This document shows positions 47,191 through 59,503 of a stretch of DNA of 64,000 nucleotides, in pieces. The notes under the pieces were generated by a model. The model ran no database searches. It worked only from the letters and a program-made list of their open reading frames with translations, and was not told the origin of the DNA. A program made the position numbers and the translations under genes. The stretch's first letter is position 1, and each line of letters starts with the position of its first letter. The stretch is from Paragonimus skrjabini miyazakii (lineage: Eukaryota > Platyhelminthes > Trematoda > Plagiorchiida > Troglotrematidae), in assembly GCA_014338405.1 (NCBI GenBank), contig JTDE01003233.1:7707-71706 (forward strand), written 5' to 3'.

Positions 47191-50100
47191 CTGAAATATG
47201 ATTGTTTTTCAGGAGCACTTGAAGATTATTTCTGGAAGATACTCAATGATGACCTCGTTAGCTTTAACATATAACAACTCCGGTCTTCTTACAGTCAAAC
47301 TCGTGAATACTTTTCAAAAACTTTGATCAAATTCGAAATTCGATCCCGTCTGTTAGACCTCTCATTCAGGGAGATAGTGGGTTTCACCATCAAGCTCAAT
47401 AATTCGCCAGTTACTCACCGTACTTTAACATCTCCAAAACTCGCCATCCTCGAAGAATGAATGAATGAACGTTGTCCCGATATTATTAACACTACACAGC
47501 CCTTTCGATGGAGACCCCAAAACCATTGTCGAGGTCAGAAAAATGTTGATCAAGCCAACAAAATAAACAGCCAGATAATGTCATGTTACGGTAACTGATT
47601 ATTAAAAAATTCAAAAACATCAGAAAATAAATTAAAATAAATGTTCGTTCATAATGTTGTCCTGCTGGAAAAGTGCAGTGGCCGACAACTACAGTAGTGA
47701 CTGAAACGAACGCTCGATTCAGTTGCCAGACGTGGTTCGATCTATCAATAAAACACCATCTTGACGAAGAAACCCTGACGGGGCAAAATCCCATTGGTGT
47801 CAGCGGACTCGACAGAACGGGGGACACAGTCAATCACGACGAGTAAGACGATCCATCGATCAATGACTCAGGCTATCACGATCCGACCAAGTGGGAAATG
47901 ACAGTGATCTAGAGACAAAAGTAACCCAATGAACGTCACGATAACAGACGTCCCAGTGTTGCACATAAACATGCGTTCGGTCTTAACCCGCGTTTGTGTT
48001 AGCGTCTTTCAGAGGGCCACATAACAGTGTTATATACCATGCACATGAGCCATGTAAATTAGTGGTCGCGTTCGTTGTTCTACGTTTCCACATACTTGTA
48101 GTGGACATCTTGCGATAAAAAAACTCCCCCACGACAAGCGTCTTCTGCGTTTGACAGCCCGGCCAACCACCAGGGGCCAGGCGGCAACTGAAGGCAGTCA
48201 AGCTTGGACAAGGAGCGGATTCCTCCAAGTTCGTTGCCACCATGCAAAGACTAATGGATAGAGGAACATCAGAACGGGATCAAGAGCCACAACGACAGTT
48301 GTTGACGATGATCGGTGACGAAAACATCTTCAGTTTCGTGCATATCTATTGATGCCCATTATCAGAGAACAATAAGTCTTGTATTCCATATCAGGAAAAT
48401 TCGTCGATGATCATGATTTTCCAGAACATAACATCTCGTCGGGTAGTCTTTTGAGTCACTAGTCATGCACTCCCAGCAGTAAAGTTACTTGGCATTCCGG
48501 TCGCAGCTGTTTATCCCAGAGTGCACCGAATAAATTTGCTCAGTTGACTTCCGCCCCGGGGCCTTTGGGATAATCATCGGTTATCTCTTCAAAATTAACA
48601 GTTTATCCGGAACGACTTGCCCGTAGTGCTTGGAAGATACAGCGAGTTCATCAAGTACACAAAACAGAGTAGGCAGACTCCAGAAAGAACATCAACAATG
48701 TGTAGCTGATCTCCCAGTCGACAGACATGCTCACAATCGGAGTTTTGCAGCCTGGTGAGCATCTTTTGCAGACAACACTGCGAGAAACAGGCTCCTTCAA
48801 TACTGTAAACAGGGGTTATTGGATCATGCATATTACTGTTTATCCACCCAAAGTGTGTGTGTTGAAGAGATCCGGAGTAACTATTGGCATTCATTTCGCA
48901 ATTTGTGCAGTTTTGTTTGCCAGCCAAATAACTTCCGTTTTTATAACCTACTAGGCTTCTTTGTATTAACAACACTGCTCCAAACTCGGGCTGACTGCAA
49001 CATCTATGTGAAAGTTATGTGTAAGCTGTCGAGTGTAACTCAGGAAATCGACCATCTCTGAAAAGAATAGACTCAACTAACTGACCTCATCACTCAGGCA
49101 CTAATTTGTCTTTGCATCTGTGAAAGTAAGCATATTCTGAGACGCTTTCACCTTGTATGCATTGGCTCTGAGTCTCTTAGATGAGAGCAGCAACCATAAA
49201 AGGTTACGTGTCTTATCCGAAAAACCGGTTCATCGTATAAGCGCACTTTCCCTTGTAACAATTACAGCCGTAAAAGCCCTTCAAGATTTTCATCATGTTC
49301 CACATACATTCCTCCGTAAATCCATACATCATCTGCGAAACAAATCAACCCTTCAAGTTTGCCGTGTGGCTAATTCAAACGTATCTGAAAGACCTCGCCT
49401 GACACTTTCAATCCGAAAGGTAAACGTAGTCACCAAAAACTACCAAAGTTTGTAACAAAGGTGAGTAGACAATTAAATTCTTTGTCTTAAACCGATAGCC
49501 CGTATGTGTAGTAAAAAAAAATCCACCCTGAATTAGTTTGGGCAAGACGTCGCTTAAAATCAGCAATATGCATTGTTCCTTACAAAGCACACAGTTCAGC
49601 AGTCTAGGGTCAAACCGTATGCGAATATCATCCAATAATCTTGAAGTTACCAAGACTGGACCGAATCAATCACCGTTAATATTGCATTCAGCTAGAGCAA
49701 CTAATTTAACTCACTTTCAAAACTTTCCCGAATGGCTAGAGGAACTCCCCTAGCAAATAAAACAAATGATATGGCATCCTGGGTTACGACTAAAGTGGCA
49801 GTATCCAGCGAACAGTACAACATGTAATGTCGGATACGTCACGAGCGTAAACTTCGTGCAGGTGATTCCCATGTTTGTTGTCAAAAATGGTAAAGGGAGG
49901 AAGCTTTCACGGACCGGAAATTGTCAGTAAAGCTGAAAACATAATCGAGTGCCGTATTCAACGGTGGTCATGGCTGCGAAAATTCAATCACGCCCAGTAG
50001 AGCAGTCGCAGGCATCTCCATCTCGGAAGCATACTAGCCAGAGTTCAACAAGTGTTAAAGACAAAGATATGACTGCTGAGCCCCAATGAAAGGCTGAAAT

Positions 50101-50444
50101 TCAAATCTATGGAAAAACTTTATCCACATGTGAAAGTTGCATTCAAACGTGAGCGACGTACAACTTGAAACAAACTGAAAGGAGAACGTTATAAGCTAAA
50201 ATCTACGAGATAACTAGTGGCTGATCGATAGGGAGTACCCATTTGTCCCACTGGGATAGAAGACGAGTAACGACTTTTCCTGTGCCGTCAGCAGTGGTAA
50301 CAAGATTCTAAACCTGGCAAACAACAACTACGGACTGTTGACTGAGCCCTAGCGTCTAGTGAGGACAATTTGCTGGTGGAGGATAACAATACGATGTACC
50401 GATAAATTACGTATGTGACAATCGGAAAAATAACTAAAACTTAC
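47190..50444. other. Carrier intron 1, no recognised element
   Basis: Minus frames at 47492-47833, 47983-48243 and 48595-48975 and plus frame 49153-49455 have no recognisable domain. No exon of the carrier is expected here, since exons 1 and 2 join in phase. Confidence 0.4.
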
Positions 50445-50509
50445 CCAGCACATCCCCCAAGGACAAACTTCATATAATTAGGAATGACGGGTTGCTTAAC
50501 TTCACCCAT
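50445..50509 (-). CDS. SLC25A11: SLC25A11-like exon 1 (start codon, residues 1-21)
   Basis: The ATG is at 50509-50507. An in-frame TGA lies at 50542-50540 and no Met lies between them, so this is the first possible start. The exon codes MGEVKQPVIPNYMKFVLGGC followed by Ala and two bases of a Gly codon. That matches the short matrix-side N-terminus and the start of transmembrane helix 1 (KFLFGGLAG in vertebrate carriers). The donor is GTAAGT at 50444-50439. The N-terminus is about ten residues shorter than in mammals, which is common in invertebrates. Two bases are left over and exon 2 supplies the third. Confidence 0.9.
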
Positions 50510-52690
50510 GGGAACACGAAATAAATTTGAAAGAGAACTTCAGACGGTGTCAATGTAAGTCAGATCCTGGCTCTTGAGTGTCTGAAAATAAAATAGCAAG
50601 CAAAGAGGTGTTGTGACATAAGATTTAACTGCAAAAATTAACAGTACAGCGGAAGTGAATAATCTTTATTTCTAAAGCATCGGTTAAGAACAGAGAACTC
50701 CTCTTGTAGCTGAGCTATTTACTGCGCATTCTGCCTAAACATTGGTCACGGCAAACATTCTTTAACGAGATCGTCAAGGGTTAGAGGAATATCCGTTAGA
50801 GGATATCAGATAATGAGGTGATCGTGGAAGCAAAGGGCTATTGTTCCAATGTTAGATATCAACACTGTTAGACACTACGTTCGGTGTTCCATTAATAAGG
50901 TGCTCGCAAACATAGAAGCGCAACATATTAACAATAGTGTTCGTTTATTTAATCATTTAATGTTTTCCTTGAATATGATGATCAACGGCAGTCTCAGGCA
51001 TTGTACTGTCAGATTATGAACAGAACTGGTAGTGCGCGTGTACAAGCATAGAAGTCAACAGCTCTGCGATTTAATACAAGTGTTGTGCCTCGAGGATTTA
51101 ACTGTAATGAACCCTATGAGCACATGGTTTATGTGATCACGTCAGCAGCGATTTGTATTGTTCGAATATGAATTCACTATTCCTACTCAGTTGCCCTGGT
51201 ATAGTAGTGAGTCGGATTGGACATAGCACTGTATAATCTGCCTTCGGAATGTTCCAAACAGGAGAATTAAACCCTAAAAGTCTCGTGAGCAATAGCGAAA
51301 TGGATTTTGTTATCATCAATGGCAGTACGCTTTCTGTACTGTCATTACACATACTGGGGTGAATGTGAAGAACTGGATAGTGTCAGGTTGAATAAACCCA
51401 AATAAGTGCAATCGTGATATGGAGGACTGGAACACATGGTCAGGCAATTTATGATCGACATCACTATCACTCTCATCACTGACGAAAGTATTGATGCATC
51501 AGGGGTTGATATTGACGCTTACCTTCTGTATATTCATGAGAAAAATAGGACCAGTTTAGAGACAAAAGACGAACAGAAATATACTCACTTCGCACACAAC
51601 TCGATCAAAAAACAACATTAGTTTCCATCAACCTAACTGATTGCTATCTCCCCCAATATCTCTAAACAGAGACCGTGAGTCATGAGGGCCCAAAAACCCG
51701 GCATATGAAGGCGACCTGAAATGGATAACCTGCTGGTAATTCTCATTTTTTCACGCTAAGTTGAAAGCTGTCTACCTTGTACATTAAGCCGCTCGATTGA
51801 GGGATAAACAGGGAGTGCCTGGCGTGGCAGGCGACTGATCGGCATCTTTGGTAGAAAAGCAAATTACCTAATTCCATGCTTTCTTAAAGAACGGGTAAAC
51901 AAATTTGCGTGACCCTTATTATCAAACATCAACTTCCTAATTTTATCACACCAACTGGTTGGTGTAACAGACGTCGGACGAACATCTGTTGAGACACAAC
52001 CGGTTTTTGCTACACTACACTCTGAATTTTCCTGATCATAATCGGTTATAGAAGTGAGAATCCCGCTGAGTCAGTGATATGAAAACAGCTATTCTAAACT
52101 ATGAAAGTGAGAGTGCTCTTGCGTCGAACATTAACTAGATTTGATCAGATAACCGAGCCACGAGCTTATTCCACGACTTGACTGGCCCATTAGACTATTC
52201 GAATTAGGCATCCATCTACAATCAGTCACACTACAGGTCTAACAATGATAAGCGGGGGTCTTACAGCATAGTGCAGATTCCATTCACTTTAAAGAATATC
52301 GTAAACGCCCATTATTTGCGTGTATAAGTCTAAGAACGTCCCATTGTAATGCGTTTCGGCGTAAAACAGGCATTATGACGAATCTACCTTACAATGATTT
52401 GACAGTGACGAATAACTTGTAAGTGTTTCACGTAAGCAACACAGCTGCAGACCATTAACAGTACGAAGCCCGAACTTACTCTGCTAGTGAGTCAGATATT
52501 CTCATCTGCAAAGTAGTCACAATGACTACTTAGGTTACTGTAAGAGTAGACATTTCTCCGTTATTTTTGTGTGAAGTTATAAAACTCTAGGTCGAAACTG
52601 AAACATATTTACACTAGGGTGCTTTAGAAATTTTGGCACGGATGTGACCAATGGGAAAGGCGACCGTCTGTTTAGCGCATGTCTAACTCA
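50510..52690. other. Upstream region of the carrier gene (5' UTR and promoter expected)
   Basis: No clear TATA box or CpG-rich stretch is visible on the minus strand just above the start codon. Frames at 51137-51352 and 51436-51621 look non-coding. A non-coding first exon cannot be excluded. Confidence 0.4.
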
Positions 52691-52694
52691 CGTA

Positions 52695-53090
52695 CTGAAT
52701 CAAACACCGTCTCCGCCAATTGGCCCACAACAAGGAGGATGACCGCGTAAGCAATATGGTCAACTGCCAGCGTGTATTCCGGAACGCCCACGATGCCCGA
52801 CCAATTGGTCAACTAATCACACGGCACAGCCTGTGATGGTCGGGCCACGTGCTCCGCATGCCACCTGAGCGTTTACTGCATCGTGTGTTGTATACGGAGA
52901 ACACTTACAGTTGGGTAAAATCATGCGGTGAGCAAGCAACAACGTGGTCATGAAATATGAAGACACTGATTATTCCTTTGAGTAAAACGAGCAGACCTTG
53001 CCTACCCGATTGGAGCCCTCGTGATTACCCATCCCGCTAGTGATAGTGTGCTGTAGGCAATGGAATACCTAACCATCATTATCAACAACA
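52695..53090 (+). mobile_element. RTE-like LINE family A, C-terminal fragment
   Basis: The plus strand gives RLRQLAHNKEDDRVSNMVN, CQRVFRNAHDARPIGQLITR, HSLWWSGHVLRMPPERLLHR and LPDWSPRDYPSR with stops. It corresponds to the last third of family A. The matching 3' UTR reappears at 53765-53885, so 53091-53764 is probably a later insertion. Confidence 0.75.
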
Positions 53091-53764
53091 ACAAAAACAG
53101 AAATGTTTCGGTAGTCCTTGCTGATGCCTGACTGTCGTACAATCATGAGGGAAGAAGCAAGCCCTAGTCAAGAAAAAAGGAGAAGAAAAGAAAGGGAGAG
53201 GACTTAATCACAAACGACTACGCCAATATTCCAACGTTCAACATGAAAGTGTCGATACTCTTCAAACAATACAACCGAGCTATAAGTGAAAGTTAGGCTT
53301 ATATGCCCTCGTACCATTTCCGGTTTATTGGATCGTCCCTTTTGTTACGCGCTCAATCGTTTAACCCAAAACCGAAAAATGGAAGAGACGTGCCAACACC
53401 GTTTATTGGAAGAACGAGTCGAAATTGGGCCACAGAGGCTCTGAAGTCATAATCCGAAAGAATGACCACACATAGTCGACAAGACACGAAGCAAATCAAA
53501 TGAGACGATCGCATATGGAAGTCAGACAAAGGGCTAATCAAATGAAACGATTATATATGGCATTCAAGATGCGGGAACAAATCACGTTACAGTGGGCATC
53601 AGAAAACAACGCGAGAGAACACAGTCCAAATAGCGCACAAGCGTTCGACCGCACGGTTGCAATTCGACTGGCTGAGTGGAACCAAATCAACCGAACTGGG
53701 TCGAGCGTTCGATAGGATGCGATGCGTCCTGGCTGCTTCGTTAGGATATACACCTCTTAACGGT
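53091..53764. other. Unidentified insertion between a LINE C-terminus and its 3' UTR
   Basis: About 670 bp separate the family A coding end from its UTR. Frames such as 53500-53715 (MRRSHMEVRQRANQMKRLYM...) have no known family. No target-site duplication could be confirmed by eye. Confidence 0.35.
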
Positions 53765-53885
53765 TCTTCCATTTAACCACTTATCAATTTTATCATGCTT
53801 CTACTTCTACGGTATTTTACGTCACTGTTATGATGAACGGCCGCCCGCGCTACAGTACTTTCTGATTAGGCCCATAGCTGTTATC
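53765..53885 (+). mobile_element. RTE-like LINE family A, 3' UTR remnant
   Basis: TTTTACGTCACTGTTATGAT, CGGCCGCCCGCGCTACAGTA and CCCATAGCTGTTAT match the A 3' UTR at 40060-40140. Confidence 0.7.
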
Positions 53886-54359
53886 AGTGAAATGAACGAA
53901 TGATTCACAACAACGAAATCCGATAGGGTGAGAGTGACATTACGAATTAAATTCACCACAAAGTGGTCATTATCATCTGCTCGCCTAGATGAAGGCACAT
54001 GAGTACCGTACGCAGGTGATCAGTAAGAGAAAACACAGACGAAAATTAATATGAAGGCCTTCTTAATGTAAGTCAGATAACCCCTAACAGTCTGTGGCTG
54101 TATCTGATGGAACATTCTACAACAGCAAAATTCCAGAGGATCGATTTCGGAAAACATACACCTATCTCGGCTGTGGTCAAACAGAACAATAAAGCTACCA
54201 CTTCTCTCAAGAACGGCAGTGATAATCACTGCCACCGAGTTGGGTGGCTAATGGAATTTGATGATTACTAAACAAAAGAACGAATAAACGAGAGGCAATA
54301 CTAACGGTTGGCAAAACAATAATCGATGTACATGTAGTTACCATACAAAGGAGATAAAA

Positions 54360-54842
54360 ATGTCGTTTCTAACACGACGACTGACACAAATCATCAAACG
54401 GACGTACAATGCAGCTACACTGCGTTTACTCAGTCGCACCAAGTCACTCACACTTCCTCACATGAAGACGCGAATACTAGAACAGTCCACTTCACACTGT
54501 ATTTATTAGGTCACCTGCAATTGCGGTGACGTTTACATTGGCACAACTGATCGATCCCTGCAGGTTAGAATGAAGGAACATGTCTCTGGATATATTGAGG
54601 ACTAGATGTGTTGCGTGACCCGACGCGACCCCATCAAACAGCAAGAGCCGTTTTCCTTGAGCACCAAACACCTGCTGGAGAACGGTTATGCGGTCGACCC
54701 GTCAAACGCTTTTCGTATGTTGATGCGTCATCATAAGCCTGTCATCCTTAGGTCACCCGAGGCGCTGCTTGTCATGCGTAACAAGCCAGTCTTCTGTACG
54801 CAAAAGCAGTTGATTCTGAACTTTCGTCTGGCATGGTTCTGA
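54360..54842 (+). mobile_element. Penelope-like element fragment 4 (linker and GIY-YIG domain)
   Basis: One plus-strand frame with two internal stops: MSFLTRRLTQIIKRTYNAAT (linker), then after TAG the nuclease core CNCGDVYIGTTDRSLQVRMK and EHVSGYIED. After a second stop come STKHLLENGYAVDPSNAFRM, PVILRSPEALLVMRNKP and FCTQKQLIL, the C-terminal region of PLE nucleases. VYIG and the following Arg are kept. It is a different PLE lineage from fragments 1 and 2, and no RT is attached. Confidence 0.82.
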
Positions 54843-55194
54843 CCAATGACAGACTAGTTTATAAACTGACTTGATTTATTAGCTTAATTTTTCGAAATAT
54901 TTTTTTATGTTCACCACTGTTATGTGTAAAAACTGACAAGAACATATGTAATGGTACTACTACTTCGTAGAAACAAGCTTCTGAGTTTCTTATTCACAAT
55001 AAGTTTCAGAAAAGCAGTCAGAAACGTAAATGCGCACGATTTATAGCCTGGAAACTTTCTCGGCATATTATCAAGTGTGTACTACAGAACAAGAAAATAT
55101 AAAGCGTAAAACCGGGACCAAATGTGAAAATAAACATTTAAAAAACATACGGCGGATCTATTCGCCAATCAGTCAATAGCAACGTTATTATGAC

Positions 55195-56460
55195 AGTGCT
55201 AAACTAATGAGTCTTTCTGCACACACAGAGGTGGACACCAACGTCTCAGAGCAACTGCCTCAACACATCGTAACAACCGGGGCTTATCAGTTACTGCGAA
55301 TGCCTACGTGGGATCCACCTGATGATGGTTCTCCAGGAGATGACGAGCGGTCGTTGATGCCGGTGGTCTGTGTGGCGGTTGCTGAGTGCACACATGGGTA
55401 TCAGTTTGCATCTGCGCCACATGTTTCCTCACACATGCTGGGATGTGTTCCGGTATCCGAAACTCCAGCTACCGTTTCGTCATGCCAATTTAAGCGAACT
55501 GGCAACTACATGAGAATCGGAAAAGGATATTAGATCTGGCGAAGGGAGACATCTGAGGTTTTAGAGGTGGAATTGGCACCCGTTTTATGGCTTAGGTTAG
55601 CACGACCTCTCAGACATTATACGTTCGTAATACAACGATCTTCAATCGGCGTTGTAGTGCCGTACTGACATCATCCTCTTTGAATAGCAGTTGTAAAAAG
55701 GCTTTTATCTTTGGCATGACCATCACCGTTTGCTCGTGTGGTTTTTTTCCAGAAAACATGAAGGTCAGTTATTGCGGGTACCCGTTGACTAAAAAAATCT
55801 GAATAATTAGGTTCAGTTCATTCTGGACTGTGTCCTGAGTGCAAATCTTTCTGGCTGTACTGAATAACGTTCTGATAAAGCCTGTTTTATAATGCCTTCG
55901 CAAGAAGCTGTTAAAGTGTGCTGGCCACTCCAAATGCATTTACGATAAACTGAACGTTGCACCGAACCGTCAGTCTTTCGAATACGACAGATATCCAAGA
56001 ACGGAAGAGAATCGTTAAATTTGTGTTCGAAATTTAATGTAATGTTGGTATGTAGTCTGTTGAATACCGGCATGTTCTTCATTATCAGTCAAAAATAACA
56101 CACTGTCCACATACCGAATAAATAAATCTGTTTTACAGATAGTTCCTCGTGCTCGATTGTCAGCTAATACAAGTCCTAAGGGACTTTCCAGGGCTACACC
56201 ATCAATTGGCCTATAGTCTTTGTGTTGGAATTTGAATTTTACATTAGAGGTACAAAAGAAAGAGACATTCGAGTTGATTCACACTGACGTGATCACATAT
56301 AATTCGAATGGTTACACGTAGGAGTACTTTTGTGAACAACGAACCGACATCCATGACAGTTATGTATTTCTTATGAAAAATGATATTGTCGAGAAGTTCA
56401 ACAGGCTGGAAGCAGCCTTTCAGCGTTGTTGTAAATCAAAAGAATGACGTGTTTTACAAT
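55195..56460 (-). mobile_element. Penelope-like element fragment 3 (RT plus GIY-YIG)
   Basis: Minus strand: RT motif A in YITVMDVGSLFTKVL near 56370, then FKFQHKDYRPIDGVALESPL (the PLE DGVAMGSPL box), LFIRYVDSVLFLTDN (the YVDD box, here YVDS), and SLPFLDICRIRKTDGSVQRS. After a frameshifted linker (PKIKAFLQLLFKEDDVSTAL) comes the nuclease FRFSCSCQFA near 55500 and ARHLLENHHQVDPT, LLRCVEAVALRRWCPPLCVQ. Stops, frameshifts and loss of a catalytic Asp show it is dead. It is tail-to-tail with fragment 4. Confidence 0.85.
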
Positions 56461-57130
56461 GGCTAAGAGATAATACAATCGCTGGACAAACGCTTAATTA
56501 GTGTGGAGATAAGTCCAAACTGTTCAGTCAACGGACCAGAGGAAATAACAATAGGGTAATGCAATGATGGAAACACATGCGTGAATAAAACGGAGGATCC
56601 GATTATACAAGGACTGAAAGGTATTTTGGAAACTAATAGTAATGGTCAGTTTTTCGGACTTGTAAAAAGAGGTGTACTCATGAAAAGGCCGTGAAAATTG
56701 ACTAAAACTAAGACCTGAGCATTCAACAGACCAAGAACGAAAAAACGTTCTACTTTCTACATGAAGTTGTACGTAGCCGCAAAGCGTGGTTGAAGCTGTC
56801 TCCGTATTGGAAAATAGCATTGGTGTATAGAAGCAGCTAAACTGTTTCAAGAGACCACTCAAAGAGATGAGTGACAGCGGCAAGCGTGAACGTTGGACAA
56901 TAAAAATAGCATTACTAGAACGAGTCAGCTGAAATGTTTTTTAGGGGAGAATACAAGACAAACGAAACGAAAATATAGAAGACGAAGTTAACTTTGCAGA
57001 ACCTTATCCATGAAGAGTGAGGAGAACATCCGACGAATGAAGGGGGTAGAATGGAAGGGTTTGGAAACCAAATGAACTAGGGAAGTGTAGGAAGCAACCA
57101 GATAAAATACTCGTGAAAACGAAATAATTT

Positions 57131-57440
57131 CTGATTACTGATAAGTAGTCGGGGGTGAAACTGATATTAAGGGAGCATCATTCACAGTTGATCGCAGTTT
57201 CCACTTTCAAACAGACTTTTCAGCCATTCCCTCTAGAAAAGAACCATTAGACTCATGCTTCGTTTTTATCAAGTCTCACCCAGAAGTAACATCCTCAAGA
57301 CGACCAACATCTGAACTGCGGTCCGCGTTCTTATAAGTCAACCGTTTAGACCACTGCGCCATTCAGCGTACATTAGAGGTGACTGGACAATCATTTATAA
57401 GCTCTCAGACACATTCGCTTGTGAGCAATGCTCACCGCGA
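57131..57440 (-). mobile_element. S1 retroposon, very old copy
   Basis: Minus strand: the tail ATTACTGATAAGTAGTCGGG inverse, a hammerhead relic near 57246-57292 with its core lost, and tRNA-like head remnants to 57440. Divergence is the highest of all S1 copies. Confidence 0.6.
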
Positions 57441-58612
57441 TATGAAAAGGGAATACAATGCTTCGTTAGGATGTCGGCTATAGTTCAGATCCGAGTTGTG
57501 GCAAAGATGTTTACTGATGATGAACCATTACCAATGCGAAGGTCGGAAATAAAAGCAGATACAGACAGTGAAGAACCTGGAGAAATACAACGGTGACGAC
57601 TTTAAAGAAAACGGAAGGTGTATGATAACGAGGGAGGAGCAGGAAAATCAACCATTGCAAATATTAGTTACTGATCCGTTCCGACAGACCGGCTTTTCAA
57701 ACACTATCCGCGAACCATGCTAAGCCAACCGACACGGTAAAGCTTGTGCCGGTTGGAACAGTATAAGCAGTTAATCGGACGATAACCCATCTGTTTTGCT
57801 GCTACGGGTGTGTCATAAATTTGCTAAATGATTTTGCTTGGATAGAGCCGAGAGGGGTCGTTTTGGTCTCAACTCTGGAAAGTCATTCTAACATTGTTGT
57901 TGTTCTTCGATTTCACAAGTCTTTCTATGTGTGCACTGTAAGACACAAGATAAAAGACGGGTTCAGCTTGTGCCCCAGAAAACCATGTTATGAATGTGCG
58001 ACGCCGTCCAGAGACAAACTCGAGGCCATATTGGAGATTTTACCAGCTATCAAAGCAGTTTCATCGGTGACTTTTCGCAGGCCTTGAAGCATTACTCAGG
58101 GGATGTCAATGTGGCTTTGAGTAACACGGCCGAAGCCTCTCTACCAGACTAGAGTTTAACTGAGAGCTGGCGTTTATGAAGGACAAATAGACCTTAACAT
58201 GATAAACCCGCTTGGCTTGTCGCTCGTCACGATGTAGACCTAGGCTGACTATTACCATATGAGGATTCCTCCGATCGACTGTGTCCTACAGTGTCCGCAC
58301 GGACAACAAGAGCGGAATTTTGAAATTGTGCCAATCAGTAATAATCTATAAAAGGATATGAGCCTGACTTAAAGGTATTACAATTTGAGTCGTCGTTTGC
58401 CGTAGCGATCACTAGGATCATTCTAGAAGGAAAACCGTGATCAGAAGATGAAAAAAACTAACGATAAAATGAGATTTGAAAACGGCTGATAGTTTTGGAT
58501 GCGTGAATGCCATTGACCACATCGTGTTGCCGTCTTGGAAAGCGCAACCAACCAGCGACAGTGAGGTCCCTAAATTGGCAAGTGACGTCTATCATTTACC
58601 CAACGGAATAGT
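57440..58612. other. No recognised element; one unexplained open frame
   Basis: The plus frame at 57821-58087 reads EPRGVVLVSTLESHSNIVVV then a cysteine pair. The ESHSN piece faintly recalls class V aminotransferases (EHHSN), but nothing else supports it. No other element is visible. Confidence 0.3.
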
Positions 58613-59503
58613 CAGGATCATCATAATCATCATAGCAGTCATGAGTTTGATCAGAAGGTAATGTGGCTCGGGCTGCCCCTCAGCTCAACAGTGACGTGGA
58701 ACATCCCGGGAAAAATGCACCTAACAAGATTGAAAATTAATAAAGGAAGACTAAGTGGAAGGATTAGAAATGGTATAGATGCAGGTACGTCATCGACTAC
58801 GGCACACCGCCATCTCGGATAGCGTTTCTAATCACCGATTAAAATGATCACGAGGACGCAAGCCAGGTAGGTTATACCTACCCACATTGCTTAGTGGAAC
58901 TGCCAGGGTCTTCAAATTTCGTGACTACGTTGTTGCTTGACGACCACGCGGTTCTATCCAACCGTAGATGGTTTCAGCATGAAACGCTCGGTACGGCAAC
59001 CGCTCAGCTGGCATACGCAGTACGCGATCCAACCAACGCAGGCTGTGTATCGTGATTAGCTGACGAATTAATTGCGCATTCTGAGCGTTCTGGAATACAC
59101 GCAGGCGAATGGCCGAATTGCTCACGCGATCAGTCAACTTAATGTGGACTAATTGGCGGAGACGCCGATGAGCAAACACAGCAATTCGTTGCACACAGGC
59201 TATGTCTCCAAAACATGCATTAGAATAGAACGTAAACAAGCATTATACATGCTTCCTCCCAGTAACAACCGAACGTCTTTTCGACACCACCGACGACGCA
59301 GTTTGGCAAACGCACCTCGTGCCTTTGCTATCCTCGCTGATATCTCATCAGCAGTATCACAGGCTGACAAGAAAGTGAAACTGATCACAGTCCCGAGCGG
59401 ATTACCTGCAATGGAGAAGGCAGAAGCGGAAACGCCCCAGTCTTGAAGCAACTTTACACTTTGAAAGTGTGAAGCGCATTCCATACAAACTAGCCCGGTC
59501 ACT
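58613..59503 (-). mobile_element. RTE-like LINE family A, 3' part
   Basis: Minus strand from a junction at about 59503: GLVCMECASHFQSVKLLQDW, TADEISARIAKARGAFAKLR, RRLRQLVHIKLTDRVSNSAI, HSLRWLDRVLRMPAERLPYR, then the 3' UTR and an ATG-type tail at 58613-58630. It starts inside the RT, just after the YADD region. Frameshifted. Confidence 0.82.

Larger units (their letters stand above)
567..50509 (-). other. SLC25A11: Gene span: mitochondrial 2-oxoglutarate/malate carrier (SLC25A11-like), 3' end outside window
   Basis: Seven coding exons on the minus strand join in phase into 253 codons, about 80% of the usual roughly 314-residue carrier. The family exchanges cytosolic malate for matrix 2-oxoglutarate across the inner mitochondrial membrane in the malate-aspartate shuttle. 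The three repeats carry the carrier signature as QPLDLIKTRMQ (repeat 1), TPTEVCLIRM (repeat 2; a Leu where most carriers have Lys/Arg, as in the oxoglutarate carrier) and LPVDIVKTRIQ (repeat 3). The RMTSDGR and SYSQTKQ stretches are typical of this subfamily rather than of other SLC25 members. Introns in transcription order are about 5.3, 13.8, 2.4, 1.7, 20.2 and 5.8 kb and are filled with retroelements. The exon coding the last roughly 55-60 residues is not between 1 and 566, so it lies beyond the window. No in-frame stop or frameshift is seen. Confidence 0.93.

Noticed and set aside
55207..55533. Plus-strand open frame of 108 codons
   Set aside because: It is exactly antisense to the PLE nuclease C-terminus (ARHLLENHHQVDPT on the minus strand) and so is a shadow.
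57821..58087. Open frame with ESHSN, as in class V aminotransferases
   Set aside because: Only five residues agree. No lysine loop or other motif is seen, and no neighbouring exon was found.
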